Shown one piece after another: positions 10,231-18,600 of a DNA stretch of 64,000 nt. The position numbers and the translations under genes are program-made. How positions within the stretch are numbered: the first letter of the stretch is position 1; the number at the start of each line of letters is the position of its first letter. The notes under the pieces were generated by a model. It was not told the DNA's origin and made no database searches. It worked only from the letters and a program-made list of their open reading frames with translations. The stretch comes from Glycomyces albidus (GTDB lineage Bacteria > Actinomycetota > Actinomycetes > Mycobacteriales > Micromonosporaceae), in the NCBI RefSeq assembly GCF_009451885.1, contig NZ_WIAO01000005.1, positions 62,001 through 126,000 on the forward strand, given 5' to 3'.

Positions 10231-12311
10231 TCGTCAGAACAGTTGGGCGTCTGAGCGTTGGGCGTCTGAGCGTCTGAACGGACAGCGTGAAGCGAATCAC
10301 TGAACGGCCGCTCCTCCTCTGGGGGAGCGGCCTTCGGCTTGCTCCGCGGGCGGGGGAGTGAAGTGTCGTGTTCGGCTTTGCAGTGCAGTGCAGTGCAGTG
10401 CAGTGCGGTGCGGTCTCCGGTGCGGTGGAGTTCGGTTCGGAGCAGTGGGGTGCGGTGCGATGCCGTCGGGTTGCGGTGCGCCGCTTCGTTTCGCACTGAG
10501 GCCGACCGGGTCCGCTGCGGGCCGGGTGTCCGGCGGCCTTGCGGGTCCCGTCCGGTGCGGGTCTTTTGGCGGCGACAAAGAGGTGGAGGGGCGGCCGGGG
10601 TCGGACTCGGGCCTTGGGGCCCGTCGAGGTTGCCAGGGCGGGGGAGGCGATCAGGTCCCCGGTGTCGCGATGGACGAGCTCGGGAATCGACCGGGACCGA
10701 CCTGCGGGACTCGGGTGCCGGGTCGGGGCTGGTGGCCGAGCCGGCGAGGTGAGTGTGCCTATTGCGGCGGGCTTCGGGGCGGGTGGATCGGGGCCTGGAC
10801 ATGCCGAGGGGCCCTATCCCGCAAGGGGAGTCGGGCTGCGCGTCGGTGGTGGACCTGTGCTCCCCCTCGGCGGGCGACCGCCGAGGGCAGGGTAAGAAGG
10901 GCGGCCCGCCGGAGTCCTCCGCCTGCTCCTTCACCCTGAACTTCTCTCGGGCTCGGGCGATCGCAGTCTGCATGTTCTTCTGAGCGAACCAGATCGCGTG
11001 CTCGGTCAGCTCGCGTTTGAAGGCCGGCGACCATTCGTCCGTACTGTGGCCGTTCGGCAGGTCCTTGAGGAGATCCGCTTCCCACTCGGTGTCGGTGGTG
11101 CCGTTGATGTGGGTGATCGTCGCCGTGCCGGGGCCGGTCTTCTCGATCCGCCACTTGTCCGTGTGGATCCTGCCGTGGTGGAACCGGCAGAGGAGGATCA
11201 GGTTCTCGGCCGTGGTCTCGCCGCCGTCGGCCCAGTGCCGGATGTGGTGGGCCTCGGTCCAGGAGACGGGGGCGCGGCAGCCCGACCAGGCGCACCCGCC
11301 GGGCTGCTCCAGCTCCAGCTTGTGCCGGAGGGCCGTGTTGGGGAGGCGCTTCTCCCGGCCGAGCTCCACGGCTTCGCCGGTGGTGTAGTCGAAGACCGAG
11401 GGGATGACCCCGGCCTCGCAGGCGAGGAGGCGGGCCCTGGCGACCGAGATCGGGCGGCCGTCGAGCATCGGCAGCCGCCCCGTCTTCTCGCCCCGGAGGG
11501 TCTCGAGGTCGCAGGTGAGGTTGAGCGTCGCCGTGTGGCCGTGGCGCCTCGGGGCCCGGGGTTCGGTGCCGTAGGCCGCCACCATCTGGTGCAGGGCCTC
11601 GGCGTTCCGGTTGGAGGCGGAGGGAAGCAGGCCGTCCGCGTCGGCCTCGTCCTGCCGGGGAGGAGGAACCGCGGTCTTCAAGGCGTTGCTCAGCAGTCGG
11701 CCGGTGTCCCCGGTGAGCCGCCCGTCCAGGTCCCACATGCCGTCGGGCCGCTCGTAGACTTCGAGCCAGGCCAAGGTCTGCTGGCTCATCTCGTCGAGCA
11801 GGGACTGCTGGTCGAACAATTCGGCGCAGATCCGGTCGAAGTGCTCGGCGAGTTCCGAACGGGCCGCGTGGATGCAGTACTCCCGGATCAGCTCTTCGGG
11901 AGTCCGACAGGAGATCTCGCTGTCATAGGGGGACTCGACCGGAGTGGGGTATGGGACTCGGGAGTGCACCGCCAGGCCCTCTCGCTCGATGCGGCGCATG
12001 GCGTATGCAATGGAGTCGAGACTGGCGATGCCGGAAAGGGCCGCCGCTGCCAAGTGCTTGAACTTCGGGGCGAGTCGTGCAATGGACGCCATCTGACCGG
12101 CGCTGGAGGCATTGAAGGAGAAGGACTCCATGATCCAGTCGCGAATGCCGGAGAAGCCGTCGCAGGTCTTGTGCAGACCGGCCGATGTGTAGTCGATGAC
12201 CGCTTTGAGCGCCGCCGCCTCGAGAGCGCGTGCTTGGGAGGCAAGGGATTCGATTCGTGGGCGGAGGAGAGCGGCCTGGTGGTCCCGGTTGGAAATGGTC
12301 GAGATCGTCAT
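9693..12311 (-). CDS. DUF222/HNH endonuclease-like protein; 3' end unresolved
   Basis: The start is an ATG at 12311 with an excellent ribosome site (AGGAGGTG, 9 bases upstream). Residues 1 to about 330 form the DUF222 domain common in actinobacteria; residues about 335-380 form an HNH nuclease with CAWSGC, the AHHIRHWADGG block and CRFHH, so the metal-binding His/Cys are intact. Such proteins are usually 400-550 residues long. Here recognisable sequence ends near 10900 (around residue 470), but the frame has no stop until 9693, running through a repeat region, a terminator and antisense over the 3' half of the oppF-type gene. The listed end is therefore the formal first stop and probably not the ancestral C-terminus; a frameshift or lost stop near 10860-10930 is likely. 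A TTA codon (residue 473) sits at the start of the doubtful tail. Homologues occur in many copies per genome; role unknown. Confidence 0.6.
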   Translation of the reverse strand: MTISTISNRDHQAALLRPRIESLASQARALEAAALKAVIDYTSAGLHKTCDGFSGIRDWIMESFSFNASSAGQMASIARLAPKFKHLAAAALSGIASLDSIAYAMRRIEREGLAVHSRVPYPTPVESPYDSEISCRTPEELIREYCIHAARSELAEHFDRICAELFDQQSLLDEMSQQTLAWLEVYERPDGMWDLDGRLTGDTGRLLSNALKTAVPPPRQDEADADGLLPSASNRNAEALHQMVAAYGTEPRAPRRHGHTATLNLTCDLETLRGEKTGRLPMLDGRPISVARARLLACEAGVIPSVFDYTTGEAVELGREKRLPNTALRHKLELEQPGGCAWSGCRAPVSWTEAHHIRHWADGGETTAENLILLCRFHHGRIHTDKWRIEKTGPGTATITHINGTTDTEWEADLLKDLPNGHSTDEWSPAFKRELTEHAIWFAQKNMQTAIARAREKFRVKEQAEDSGGPPFLPCPRRSPAEGEHRSTTDAQPDSPCGIGPLGMSRPRSTRPEARRNRHTHLAGSATSPDPAPESRRSVPVDSRARPSRHRGPDRLPRPGNLDGPQGPSPTPAAPPPLCRRQKTRTGRDPQGRRTPGPQRTRSASVRNEAAHRNPTASHRTPLLRTELHRTGDRTALHCTALHCKAEHDTSLPRPRSKPKAAPPEEERPFSDSLHAVRSDAQTPNAQTPNCSDDQTSCFFRAKWQAARVRPSWSVRRSGSISMHLRWSFSGSSLNSGQRVRNRQPEGGFDGLGTSPWRTIRSRVRSLRGSGSGIADMRACVYGWAGPAKSWSVVPSSTILPRYMTATLSAMCRTTERSCDTNRYDRPSSSWRSSSRLMTPAWIDTSRADTGSSSMSTRGWSASARAMPMRWR
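10242..10271. repeat. Two exact 15-bp direct repeats
   Basis: The unit GTTGGGCGTCTGAGC occurs twice back to back directly after the transporter operon, followed by a partial third copy (GTCTGAAC). Function unknown. Confidence 0.8.
10306..10334 (+). terminator. Terminator of peptide transporter operon
   Basis: A perfect 9-bp stem (GGCCGCTCC / GGAGCGGCC) with a 9-base loop is followed by TTCGGCTT. It lies 75 bases after the oppF-type stop. Confidence 0.65.
10381..10405. repeat. Pentanucleotide tandem repeat (CAGTG)x5
   Basis: Five perfect copies of CAGTG are followed by degenerate CGGTG units. The repeat lies inside the open minus-strand frame that continues past the conserved HNH nuclease body. 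A 5-bp unit would shift that frame whenever the copy number changed. Confidence 0.85.
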
Positions 12312-12680
12312 CGGATGGCTCACCTCCTCGGTCCTATCCTCTTGTGGCTTGTGTTGCGGTAGTTCGATTGTGACAGGTCGTGGGGGTGGTGGCATCACCT
12401 GAACGAGTGAAATAGGGTCCAATGTAGACCGGAGTGGCCGGGTGCCGCCTTTCGCTCCGCGGGCCGAAAGCCCAGGTGGGACATGGAAACAGACGACCCC
12501 TTTGTCGCCGCCGCTTGAACCTTGTGGAGCGACGAGCCGCAGGCCGAAGTGCGGACCACGGGCCGATCCAGTCTTGTGTCGGGATGCTGACACTTTGCCG
12601 TCTGCGCAGGTCAGGGGCATAGTTGGGTCGAGTGGTGTAATCCACGGAGCGTCAGGAACCGATAGCGTGGCAGCATACGG
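12312..12680. other. Intergenic region between HNH gene and tRNA-Leu
   Basis: These 369 bases hold the ribosome site of the minus-strand HNH gene (12320-12328) and presumably promoters for it and the tRNA. Open frames here have poor coding character. No other element was recognised. Confidence 0.4.
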
Positions 12681-12763
12681 GCCCGAGTGGTGGAATCTGG
12701 TAGACACAGTCGGCTTAAAACCGGCCGTCGGGAGACTTGCGGGTTCAAGTCCCGTCTCGGGCA
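12681..12763 (+). tRNA. tRNA-Leu(UAA)
   Basis: An 83-base class II tRNA: acceptor GCCCGAG / CTCGGGC, a long variable arm, T-loop GGGTTCAAGTCCC, and an anticodon loop CTTAAAA with anticodon TAA. No CCA is encoded. It reads UUA, a rare codon in this high-GC genome, so it is the counterpart of Streptomyces bldA. UUA codons occur in at least two genes of this window (39216 and 40575). Confidence 0.95.
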
Positions 12764-13177
12764 CGGGGGCTCTGCGGGCCAACGGAAGCGGCTCGGGGTC
12801 CTGCGGATCGACGGGAGAGGGGCGGGACCGGACGAGGTGGGACTGTCCGGTCCCGTAGTGTCGTATCTCGCATCCAAGAGCATCTCCGGCCATCCCCGGG
12901 CCTTCCGCCCGAACGGGTGATCGCACCGGTGTCCTACGGAAGGCGTGGCGCTCGGCCGCCGAACGGCCGCTGACCTGGACGAGAACCACTGTGACCGGAC
13001 CATTTCACGCGTGCGTCAGAATGCATCCGCAGGTTGACGGCACAGGACCACCGTGATATCCAGGGGACAGAGCGCTGATACCATTCTGTCGAGCCAGCCG
13101 GTGGGGGCTAAGCCCTTCCCTTCTGCTGCAACGACTTTGTCACTTCCCGGTATCGCGGAAGCCGATAAGCCAGTGTC
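12764..13177 (+). other. Intergenic region upstream of the conservon
   Basis: No gene-like frame was recognised in these 414 bases. They should contain the promoter of the conservon operon. Nothing else specific was seen beyond short GC-rich inverted repeats around 12950-12972. Confidence 0.4.
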
Positions 13178-14965
13178 GTGAGGATGGCGATGCCCGAAAC
13201 ACCTCGGTCCACAACTCATACCTTTCAACCCTCCGGGCCAGCGCCCCAAGGCTTCTCCGGCGAGGAAGCAGGCGTCCCCGTGAGACTCAAACCCCGATTG
13301 ATGCGCATGGCGCTGCTGCCGCTCGCGGCCGCAGCGGTTCTCGGCGCCGGCGTCGCCGGCGTCATCGCCGCGACCGGAGCCGATCGTCCTGTATGGATGA
13401 TCCCCGCGGTCGCCGGCATCGCCGTGGTCCTGCTCGGTGTGGTCGCGTACATCGCGTCCAGCGCCGCAGGCAAGGCCGAATCCGACCTCAGCCGCCAGGT
13501 CGAGGCCGTGCGGCGCTCCACTGTGGAGACGCACTACAAGGTGTGGCAGATCCTCGACGACCTCCAGCGCGAACTGCCCCAGGAGCAGCGCTGGTCCGTG
13601 CCCCTGCCCAACCCCGGCGCCGGCGCCGCCTCGCCCGAGGAGGCCCTGCGCCTCCTCGCCTCGGAGGCCCGCCACCTGCGCGCCGCCGCGGAGGCCGTCG
13701 CGGCCCGCGGCGTCCGCCCCGTCCAGGCCGCGCCCCAGCAGCGCCCGGTCCCGCAGCAGATGGTGACCTCCGGTCCCATCGACGCGGTCGACGTGCACTC
13801 CCGCGTCGGCATCTTCGTGAACCTCGCCCGCCGCCTGCAGTCGCTGGTGCACCGGGAGATCGAGCAGCTCGACGAGCTGGAGAACCAGGTCGAGGACCCG
13901 GACCTGCTCAAGGGCCTGTTCTCGGTCGACCACCTGGCGACCCGCATCCGCCGCCACGCCGAGAACCTCGCGGTCCTCGGCGGGGCGACCTCGCACCGCC
14001 AGTGGTCGCGCCCGGTCAACGTCTACGAGGCGCTGCGCTCCGCGGTCGCCGAAGTGGAGCAGTACGCCCGCGTGAAGCTGGTGCGGCCCATCGAGGGCAC
14101 GCTCAAGGGCCACGCGGTCGCGGACATCATCCACCTGGTCGCCGAGCTGGTCGAGAACGCGACGACGTTCTCGGCGCCGGGCACCCAGGTGCTCATCCGG
14201 GTCCAGCGGGTCCGGACCGGGCTGGCCGTCGAGGTCGAGGACCGCGGTCTGGGCATGGAGAACCACGAGCGGAACCGGTACAACACGATGCTGGCGACGC
14301 CCGACCAGGTCGACCTGGACGAGCTGCTCGCGGACGGCCGCATCGGCCTGTACGTGGTCTCGTCGCTGGCCCGCCGGCACGCGCTGACGGTCCAGCTCCA
14401 GTCCAACATCTTCGGCGGCACCCAGGCGATCCTGGTGGTCCCCGAGGAGCTGCTCGGCGACGACACGCCGCCGCCCCGGGCCCCGGAGGTGCGCGAGATC
14501 CCCGCGGCGGCCCGCGAGATGCCGGTCCGCCAGCCGGGCGCCCAGGCGCCCCCGCAGCTGCCGTCGGTGCAGCTGCGCCCCCTGCCCACGGCGGGGAACG
14601 CCCCGCAGCACGCGTCGATGCCGCAGCCGAGGATGGACGCCTCCGCCCCCGGGTACGCGCCGGTCTCGGTGGTGGACACCGGCGCACTGCCGGTGACCGC
14701 CGAGATGCAGGCGATCGAGGCGCCCCGGCCCAACGGCTCCCGTGCGGCGTTCGACGCCGACGGGCGCCCCGCCCTGCCCAAGCGCAACAAGCAGACGCAC
14801 CTCGCACCGCAGCTGCGGGACGAGCCCGCTCCGGGCTCGCGCGGGTCGGAGATCGGCCACGACCCCGGTCTCATGGCGGCGTTCCAGCAGGGCCAGCAGC
14901 GCGCGGACGCCGGTCCGCAGATCCCCACCGATTCCGTTTCTCCGTACAGGAATGAGGAGTTCTAA
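13178..14965 (+). CDS. cvnA: Conservon sensor ATPase, histidine-kinase-like (CvnA)
   Basis: The 595-residue protein has two membrane spans (about residues 45-62 and 73-95), a coiled linker, and a histidine-kinase-type ATPase domain (about residues 280-425) with an N-box VAELVENATTFS, a G1-like DRGLGM and a G2-like IGLYVVSSLA. The C-terminal 170 residues are Pro/Ala-rich and disordered. Its position before roadblock, DUF742 and small GTPase genes identifies it as CvnA, the membrane sensor of a bacterial conservon, a heterotrimeric-G-protein-like module known from Streptomyces. Start is uncertain: GTG 13178 or ATG 13184 or 13190, the last preceded by GAGG. Confidence 0.92.
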   Translation: MRMAMPETPRSTTHTFQPSGPAPQGFSGEEAGVPVRLKPRLMRMALLPLAAAAVLGAGVAGVIAATGADRPVWMIPAVAGIAVVLLGVVAYIASSAAGKAESDLSRQVEAVRRSTVETHYKVWQILDDLQRELPQEQRWSVPLPNPGAGAASPEEALRLLASEARHLRAAAEAVAARGVRPVQAAPQQRPVPQQMVTSGPIDAVDVHSRVGIFVNLARRLQSLVHREIEQLDELENQVEDPDLLKGLFSVDHLATRIRRHAENLAVLGGATSHRQWSRPVNVYEALRSAVAEVEQYARVKLVRPIEGTLKGHAVADIIHLVAELVENATTFSAPGTQVLIRVQRVRTGLAVEVEDRGLGMENHERNRYNTMLATPDQVDLDELLADGRIGLYVVSSLARRHALTVQLQSNIFGGTQAILVVPEELLGDDTPPPRAPEVREIPAAAREMPVRQPGAQAPPQLPSVQLRPLPTAGNAPQHASMPQPRMDASAPGYAPVSVVDTGALPVTAEMQAIEAPRPNGSRAAFDADGRPALPKRNKQTHLAPQLRDEPAPGSRGSEIGHDPGLMAAFQQGQQRADAGPQIPTDSVSPYRNEEF

Positions 14966-15387
14966 TGGCAGGCGACGAGGCAGGCGCGCACACGGATCTC
15001 AGCTGGCTGCTGGCGGGCCTCATCAGGAAGGTCCCGCACACCCGCAGCGCGCTGCTGCTGTCCTCGGACGGCATCAAGAAGGCGTTCCACGGGATGGGCA
15101 CCGACCAGGCCGACCAGTTGTCGGCGATCGCGTCGGGCATGTTCTCGCTGGCCCGCAGCGCCGGCGCCCAGTTCGGCTCGGCCGGCGGGGTGCGGCAGGT
15201 CGTGGCGGAGCTGGACGACACGCTGCTGTTCGTCTCGACGGCGGGCCAGGGCGCGGTCCTGGCGGTCGCGGCGGGGCGGGAGGCGGACGCGGGCGTCCTC
15301 GGTTACGAGATGTCGATCCTCGTCAAGAGCGTGCGTCCGTACCTCGAGACGCCGGTGCGGAGACCCAGCGGCGAAATGGTGGGCTGA
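14965..15387 (+). CDS. cvnB: Roadblock/LC7 domain protein (CvnB)
   Basis: This 140-residue cytoplasmic protein is a single Roadblock/LC7 domain, as in CvnB and the MglB-type GTPase regulators. It starts at the ATG overlapping the cvnA stop (TAATG), with GAGGAG upstream. It presumably regulates the CvnD GTPase at 15736. Confidence 0.94.
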   Translation: MAGDEAGAHTDLSWLLAGLIRKVPHTRSALLLSSDGIKKAFHGMGTDQADQLSAIASGMFSLARSAGAQFGSAGGVRQVVAELDDTLLFVSTAGQGAVLAVAAGREADAGVLGYEMSILVKSVRPYLETPVRRPSGEMVG

Positions 15388-15758
15388 TGGCCGACTTCGA
15401 GCACCGGCCACTGCTCGACGAGGACGCGGGGCCGCTGGTCCGGCCGTACACCGTCAGCAACGGGCGCACCGCCCCGACGGCGAAGCTGGACCTGCTGTCG
15501 CTGGTCCGCTCCACCGGGCAGCTCCGTCCCTCGCAGTTGGAGGCCGAGCACGCCGAGGCGCTGATCCTGTGCCGGGAGCCGATCTCGGTCGCCGAGGTCT
15601 CGGCCCACCTGCGGCTCCCCGCCATGGTCATCAAGGTCCTGCTGTCCGACCTGGTCGACTGCGGGGCCGTCACCGCCCACTCACCCGATCCCGCCGTCGA
15701 CCCCACCGACAAAACCGTATTGGAGGCACTCCTCAATGGCCTACAACGGCGACTCTGA
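15387..15758 (+). CDS. cvnC: DUF742 protein (CvnC)
   Basis: The 123-residue DUF742 protein has a winged-helix-like fold (ILCREPISVAEVSAHLRLP). It starts at the ATG overlapping the cvnB stop (TGATG) and overlaps cvnD by 23 bases. DUF742 proteins are the third component of conservons; their biochemical role is not firmly established, and DNA binding is possible. Confidence 0.93.
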   Translation: MADFEHRPLLDEDAGPLVRPYTVSNGRTAPTAKLDLLSLVRSTGQLRPSQLEAEHAEALILCREPISVAEVSAHLRLPAMVIKVLLSDLVDCGAVTAHSPDPAVDPTDKTVLEALLNGLQRRL

Positions 15759-16338
15759 CCGATCGCCCGCACAACAATCAGCCCTGCCCACCGCCATCAA
15801 GCTGCTCGTCGCCGGGGGGTTCGGGGTCGGCAAGACCACCTTCGTCGGGTCGGTCTCCGAGATCGAGCCGCTGAGCACGGAGGAGACGATCACCACCGCC
15901 TCGATCGGCACCGACGACCTGACGGGCGTCGGGGACAAGACGACGACGACGGTGGCGCTGGACTTCGGACGGATCACGCTCGACCCGCAGCACATCCTGT
16001 ACCTGTTCGGCACTCCCGGGCAGGACCGGTTCTGGTTCATGTGGAACGAGCTGTCGGACGGGGCCTTCGGCGCCGTGGTGCTCGCGGACACGCGCCGCCT
16101 GGAGGACTGCTTCCCGGCGCTGGACTTCTTCGAGCGCCGCGGCACCGCGTTCATCGTGGCGGTGAACGAGTTCGAGACCGGCTACCACTACGAGCCGGAA
16201 GAAGTCAGGGCCGCACTGGACCTCAAACCGAATATCCCGATCGTCTGCTGCGACGCACGCGATCCACGTTCCGCAACCTTGGTGCTGGTCACCTTGACCA
16301 AGCACCTGATGTCGGCCGCTGCTTCGAGCGTCCGGTAA
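15736..16338 (+). CDS. cvnD: Conservon small GTPase (CvnD)
   Basis: This 200-residue Ras-like/MglA-type GTPase has P-loop GGFGVGKTTF, switch II FGTPGQDRFWF and a VNEFE motif in the position of NKxD. The Asn-Glu instead of the usual Asn-Lys-x-Asp is typical for conservon GTPases. It is translationally coupled to cvnC by a 23-base overlap. It is presumed to switch between GTP and GDP under control of CvnA, CvnB and CvnC. Confidence 0.95.
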   Translation: MAYNGDSDRSPAQQSALPTAIKLLVAGGFGVGKTTFVGSVSEIEPLSTEETITTASIGTDDLTGVGDKTTTTVALDFGRITLDPQHILYLFGTPGQDRFWFMWNELSDGAFGAVVLADTRRLEDCFPALDFFERRGTAFIVAVNEFETGYHYEPEEVRAALDLKPNIPIVCCDARDPRSATLVLVTLTKHLMSAAASSVR

Positions 16339-16349
16339 AGGAGCCATCA

Positions 16350-16958
16350 ATGTCCATGCCCGAGAACGAGTTCCGACTCACGATCACGCCCGACGACCCG
16401 GGCGCCCCTGAACGGGTCAAACGCCTGCGCCAGCTCGGGATCGGCGATCTGCCGGACCCGGAGTTCGACGAGCTCGCCAAGGAGCTCACCGAGCTCACCG
16501 GCGCGCCCTACGCCATGGTGAACTTCATCGACGAGGACCGGCAGTACTTCGCGGGCCTCGCCGCCCCGGAGGCGGACACCGGGAACCAGGCGATCGCGGG
16601 CGCCGGCGAGGCGGTCGAGGTCGGCCGCGAGATGGACCGCGACCACGGGTACTGCCCGCACGTGGTGGTCCGCGGGAAGGCGCTCGTGCTCGGCGACGTG
16701 TGCGACTACCCCCGGTTCGCGGGGAACCCGGTCGTCGACAAGATCGGCATCCGCTCCTACCTGGGGGCGCCGCTGATCGACGACGAGGGGAACACGCTCG
16801 GCACGGTCTGCGTGGTCGACACCGAGACCCACGACTGGGGGCGGCCGGGCCTGGACATCATCAAGGGCATGGCGGCCAAGGTGATGGACCGCATCCGTGA
16901 ACGCAGCGCGCAGGAGCGGCGGGACCCGTACGGGAGCGAGAATCCGCTCCAGGGGTGA
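16350..16958 (+). CDS. GAF domain protein at the end of the conservon
   Basis: The 202-residue protein starts at the ATG preceded by AAAGGAG, 11 bases after cvnD. It is essentially one GAF domain (about residues 35-190) with a DHGYCPHVV segment and the typical GAPLIDDEGNTLGTVCVVD. GAF domains bind small ligands, haem or chromophores. Some conservons carry a fifth gene; here the GAF protein is probably an input or partner protein for the same pathway. Ligand unknown. Confidence 0.9.
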   Translation: MSMPENEFRLTITPDDPGAPERVKRLRQLGIGDLPDPEFDELAKELTELTGAPYAMVNFIDEDRQYFAGLAAPEADTGNQAIAGAGEAVEVGREMDRDHGYCPHVVVRGKALVLGDVCDYPRFAGNPVVDKIGIRSYLGAPLIDDEGNTLGTVCVVDTETHDWGRPGLDIIKGMAAKVMDRIRERSAQERRDPYGSENPLQG

Positions 16959-16964
16959 AAAAAG

Positions 16965-16989
16965 AGAGGAGGCGGTTCCCGCCTCCTCT
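16965..16989. terminator. Bidirectional terminator between conservon and acyl-CoA dehydrogenase
   Basis: A perfect 11-bp stem (AGAGGAGGCGG / CCGCCTCCTCT) with a 3-base loop is flanked by an A run on the left (GAAAAAAG) and by TT on the right. It can serve both convergent genes. Confidence 0.8.
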
Positions 16990-17026
16990 TCGCGCCGCTC
17001 CGGCCGATCCCTCCGGATGGCGCGCT

Positions 17027-18226
17027 CTAGCTCACCGCGACCGCGCCGCCGTTCGCCGTGATGCGCTCGGACCACTGGCCCTTGGTCCGTCCCATCGCGG
17101 CTTCGGCGAGTCTGAGGCGTTGCACGTCGGAGGTGCCTGCGGGCGCGAAGATGTGGTACGCGTCCCGGAGGAACCGCTCGACGGGCCGTTCGGTGGTGAG
17201 GCCGACGGCCGCGTGGATCTCCATGGCCTCGCGCGCCGAGTCGAGTGCGGACTCGACGTTGACGAGTTTGGCGTTCATCAGCTCGATGTCGCAGGGCTCG
17301 CCGCGGTCGAGCAGGTGGGCGGCGTGGTAGGCGGTGATCCGGGCCGTCATCAGCCTGGAGGTGATCTGTCCGATCTTCTGCTTGATGTTGTCGAGTTCGG
17401 CGATGGGCTTGCCGTAGAGCTCGCGCCCCGAGGCGTAGGCGATCGTCTCGTCGAGGATCGCCTGGTGGATGCCGAGTGAGACCGCGGTGAGGTTGGCGCG
17501 GCCGTAGAGGATCGACGACGAGTAGGCGACCGCGAGGCCGTCCCCCTCGTCGCCGAGCCGGTTCGCGGCGGGCACCCGGCAGTTCTCGAACAGCAGCTCG
17601 CCGAAGCTGAAGCCGTGCAGGCCCATCGTGGACTGCTGCGGCGCCAGCGCGAACCCGGGCCGGTCCGGTTCGACGAGGAAGGCCGTGAGCCCCTTGGGGC
17701 CCAGGCCGGTGCGGACGACCACGCCGTGCAGGTCGCCGACGTGGCTGTTGCCGACGAAGACCTTGTGGCCGTTGAGGATGTAGTCGTCGCCGTCGCGGAC
17801 GGCACGGGCGCGCATGCCGAGGACGTGGCCGCCGGAGGCGGTCTCGGTGACGGCGATGGTGGGGAGGCACGAGCCGTCGGCGACCTTGGGGAGCCAGGTC
17901 TTCTTCTGCTCGTCCGATCCGAAGTGGAGGATCTTGGCGACGCCGAGCTGCGACGCCTGGACCATGGCCCCCATGGCGCCGGAGACCCTCGAGAGTTCCT
18001 CGATGATGATGGTCTTCGCCAAGTGGCCCCTGCCCATCCCGCCGTACTCGGCGGGTATGGTGACGCCGATCCAGCCCTGTGCGGCGATGAGTCGGGACAG
18101 CTCGTGGTGGACGGTCTTCCGGGTTTCCATTTCTGGGATGAGCGGGCGCACTTCGCGTTCGGCGAAGGCCCGCACCTGGGCTCTGAGGGCGTCATGCTGT
18201 TCGGTCGTGAAATAGCCGGTCGTCAA
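17027..18226 (-). CDS. Acyl-CoA dehydrogenase family protein
   Basis: Starting at TTG 18226 (AGGGGGG upstream) gives 399 residues, the normal family size; an ATG at 18337 would add 37 atypical residues. The three-part fold is clear: N-terminal helices, the FAD-binding AVTETASGG block, and a C-terminal helical domain with GRELYGKPIAE and VGLTTERPVERFLRDA. FAD-dependent alpha,beta-dehydrogenation of an acyl thioester is expected. The usual catalytic Glu of the IYEGT motif is replaced: the segment reads FAPAGTSDVQ. Either another Glu acts, as in some family members, or the chemistry differs. The gene is monocistronic here. Confidence 0.9.
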   Translation of the reverse strand: MTTGYFTTEQHDALRAQVRAFAEREVRPLIPEMETRKTVHHELSRLIAAQGWIGVTIPAEYGGMGRGHLAKTIIIEELSRVSGAMGAMVQASQLGVAKILHFGSDEQKKTWLPKVADGSCLPTIAVTETASGGHVLGMRARAVRDGDDYILNGHKVFVGNSHVGDLHGVVVRTGLGPKGLTAFLVEPDRPGFALAPQQSTMGLHGFSFGELLFENCRVPAANRLGDEGDGLAVAYSSSILYGRANLTAVSLGIHQAILDETIAYASGRELYGKPIAELDNIKQKIGQITSRLMTARITAYHAAHLLDRGEPCDIELMNAKLVNVESALDSAREAMEIHAAVGLTTERPVERFLRDAYHIFAPAGTSDVQRLRLAEAAMGRTKGQWSERITANGGAVAVS

Positions 18227-18600
18227 CGGGTAACCCCCCTGTGGGCGTGTCGCTCGTCGATGTCCGCACGTTGGTGCGGCGGTCCCCACCAAGTGACAAG
18301 CTGTATATGCGAAATGTTCTCGCAGTGACTGTAGCAACCGTTATCGCATGGGGCAAGGGTCAGCAATGTGGACATAAGTCGGTTACGTGGCAGTAACGAA
18401 TTGTTGTGGCCCAAGGGATCAGAATGTTCCCATATCCCGGGAGTGAGGGTGTGCGAACGGTCGCGCTGTGCTACCGACCGGGATGTTGCCGGACCTTTCC
18501 GGAGGCGTTATCCTGCGGTGACTCGCGGGCAATCGTCCCATGATTGGATCAGGCCGGGACGTCCTGCCCCGCCCATCGACCCCACCCCGTATGGAGAGCC
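18227..18600. other. Divergent promoter region
   Basis: These 374 bases separate the minus-strand acyl-CoA dehydrogenase gene from the plus-strand 5'-nucleotidase gene. A TATCCT hexamer at 18509-18514 could serve the plus strand, and CATATAC on the minus strand near 18303-18309 the other gene. No operator was identified. Confidence 0.35.

Noticed and set aside
10381-10500. Possible CRISPR or satellite array
   Set aside because: Units are only 5 bases without spacers. It is a simple microsatellite.
10998-12362. A plus-strand open frame of 454 codons opposite the HNH gene
   Set aside because: Val/Gly/Arg-rich shadow. The minus strand has DUF222 and HNH motifs and a strong ribosome site.
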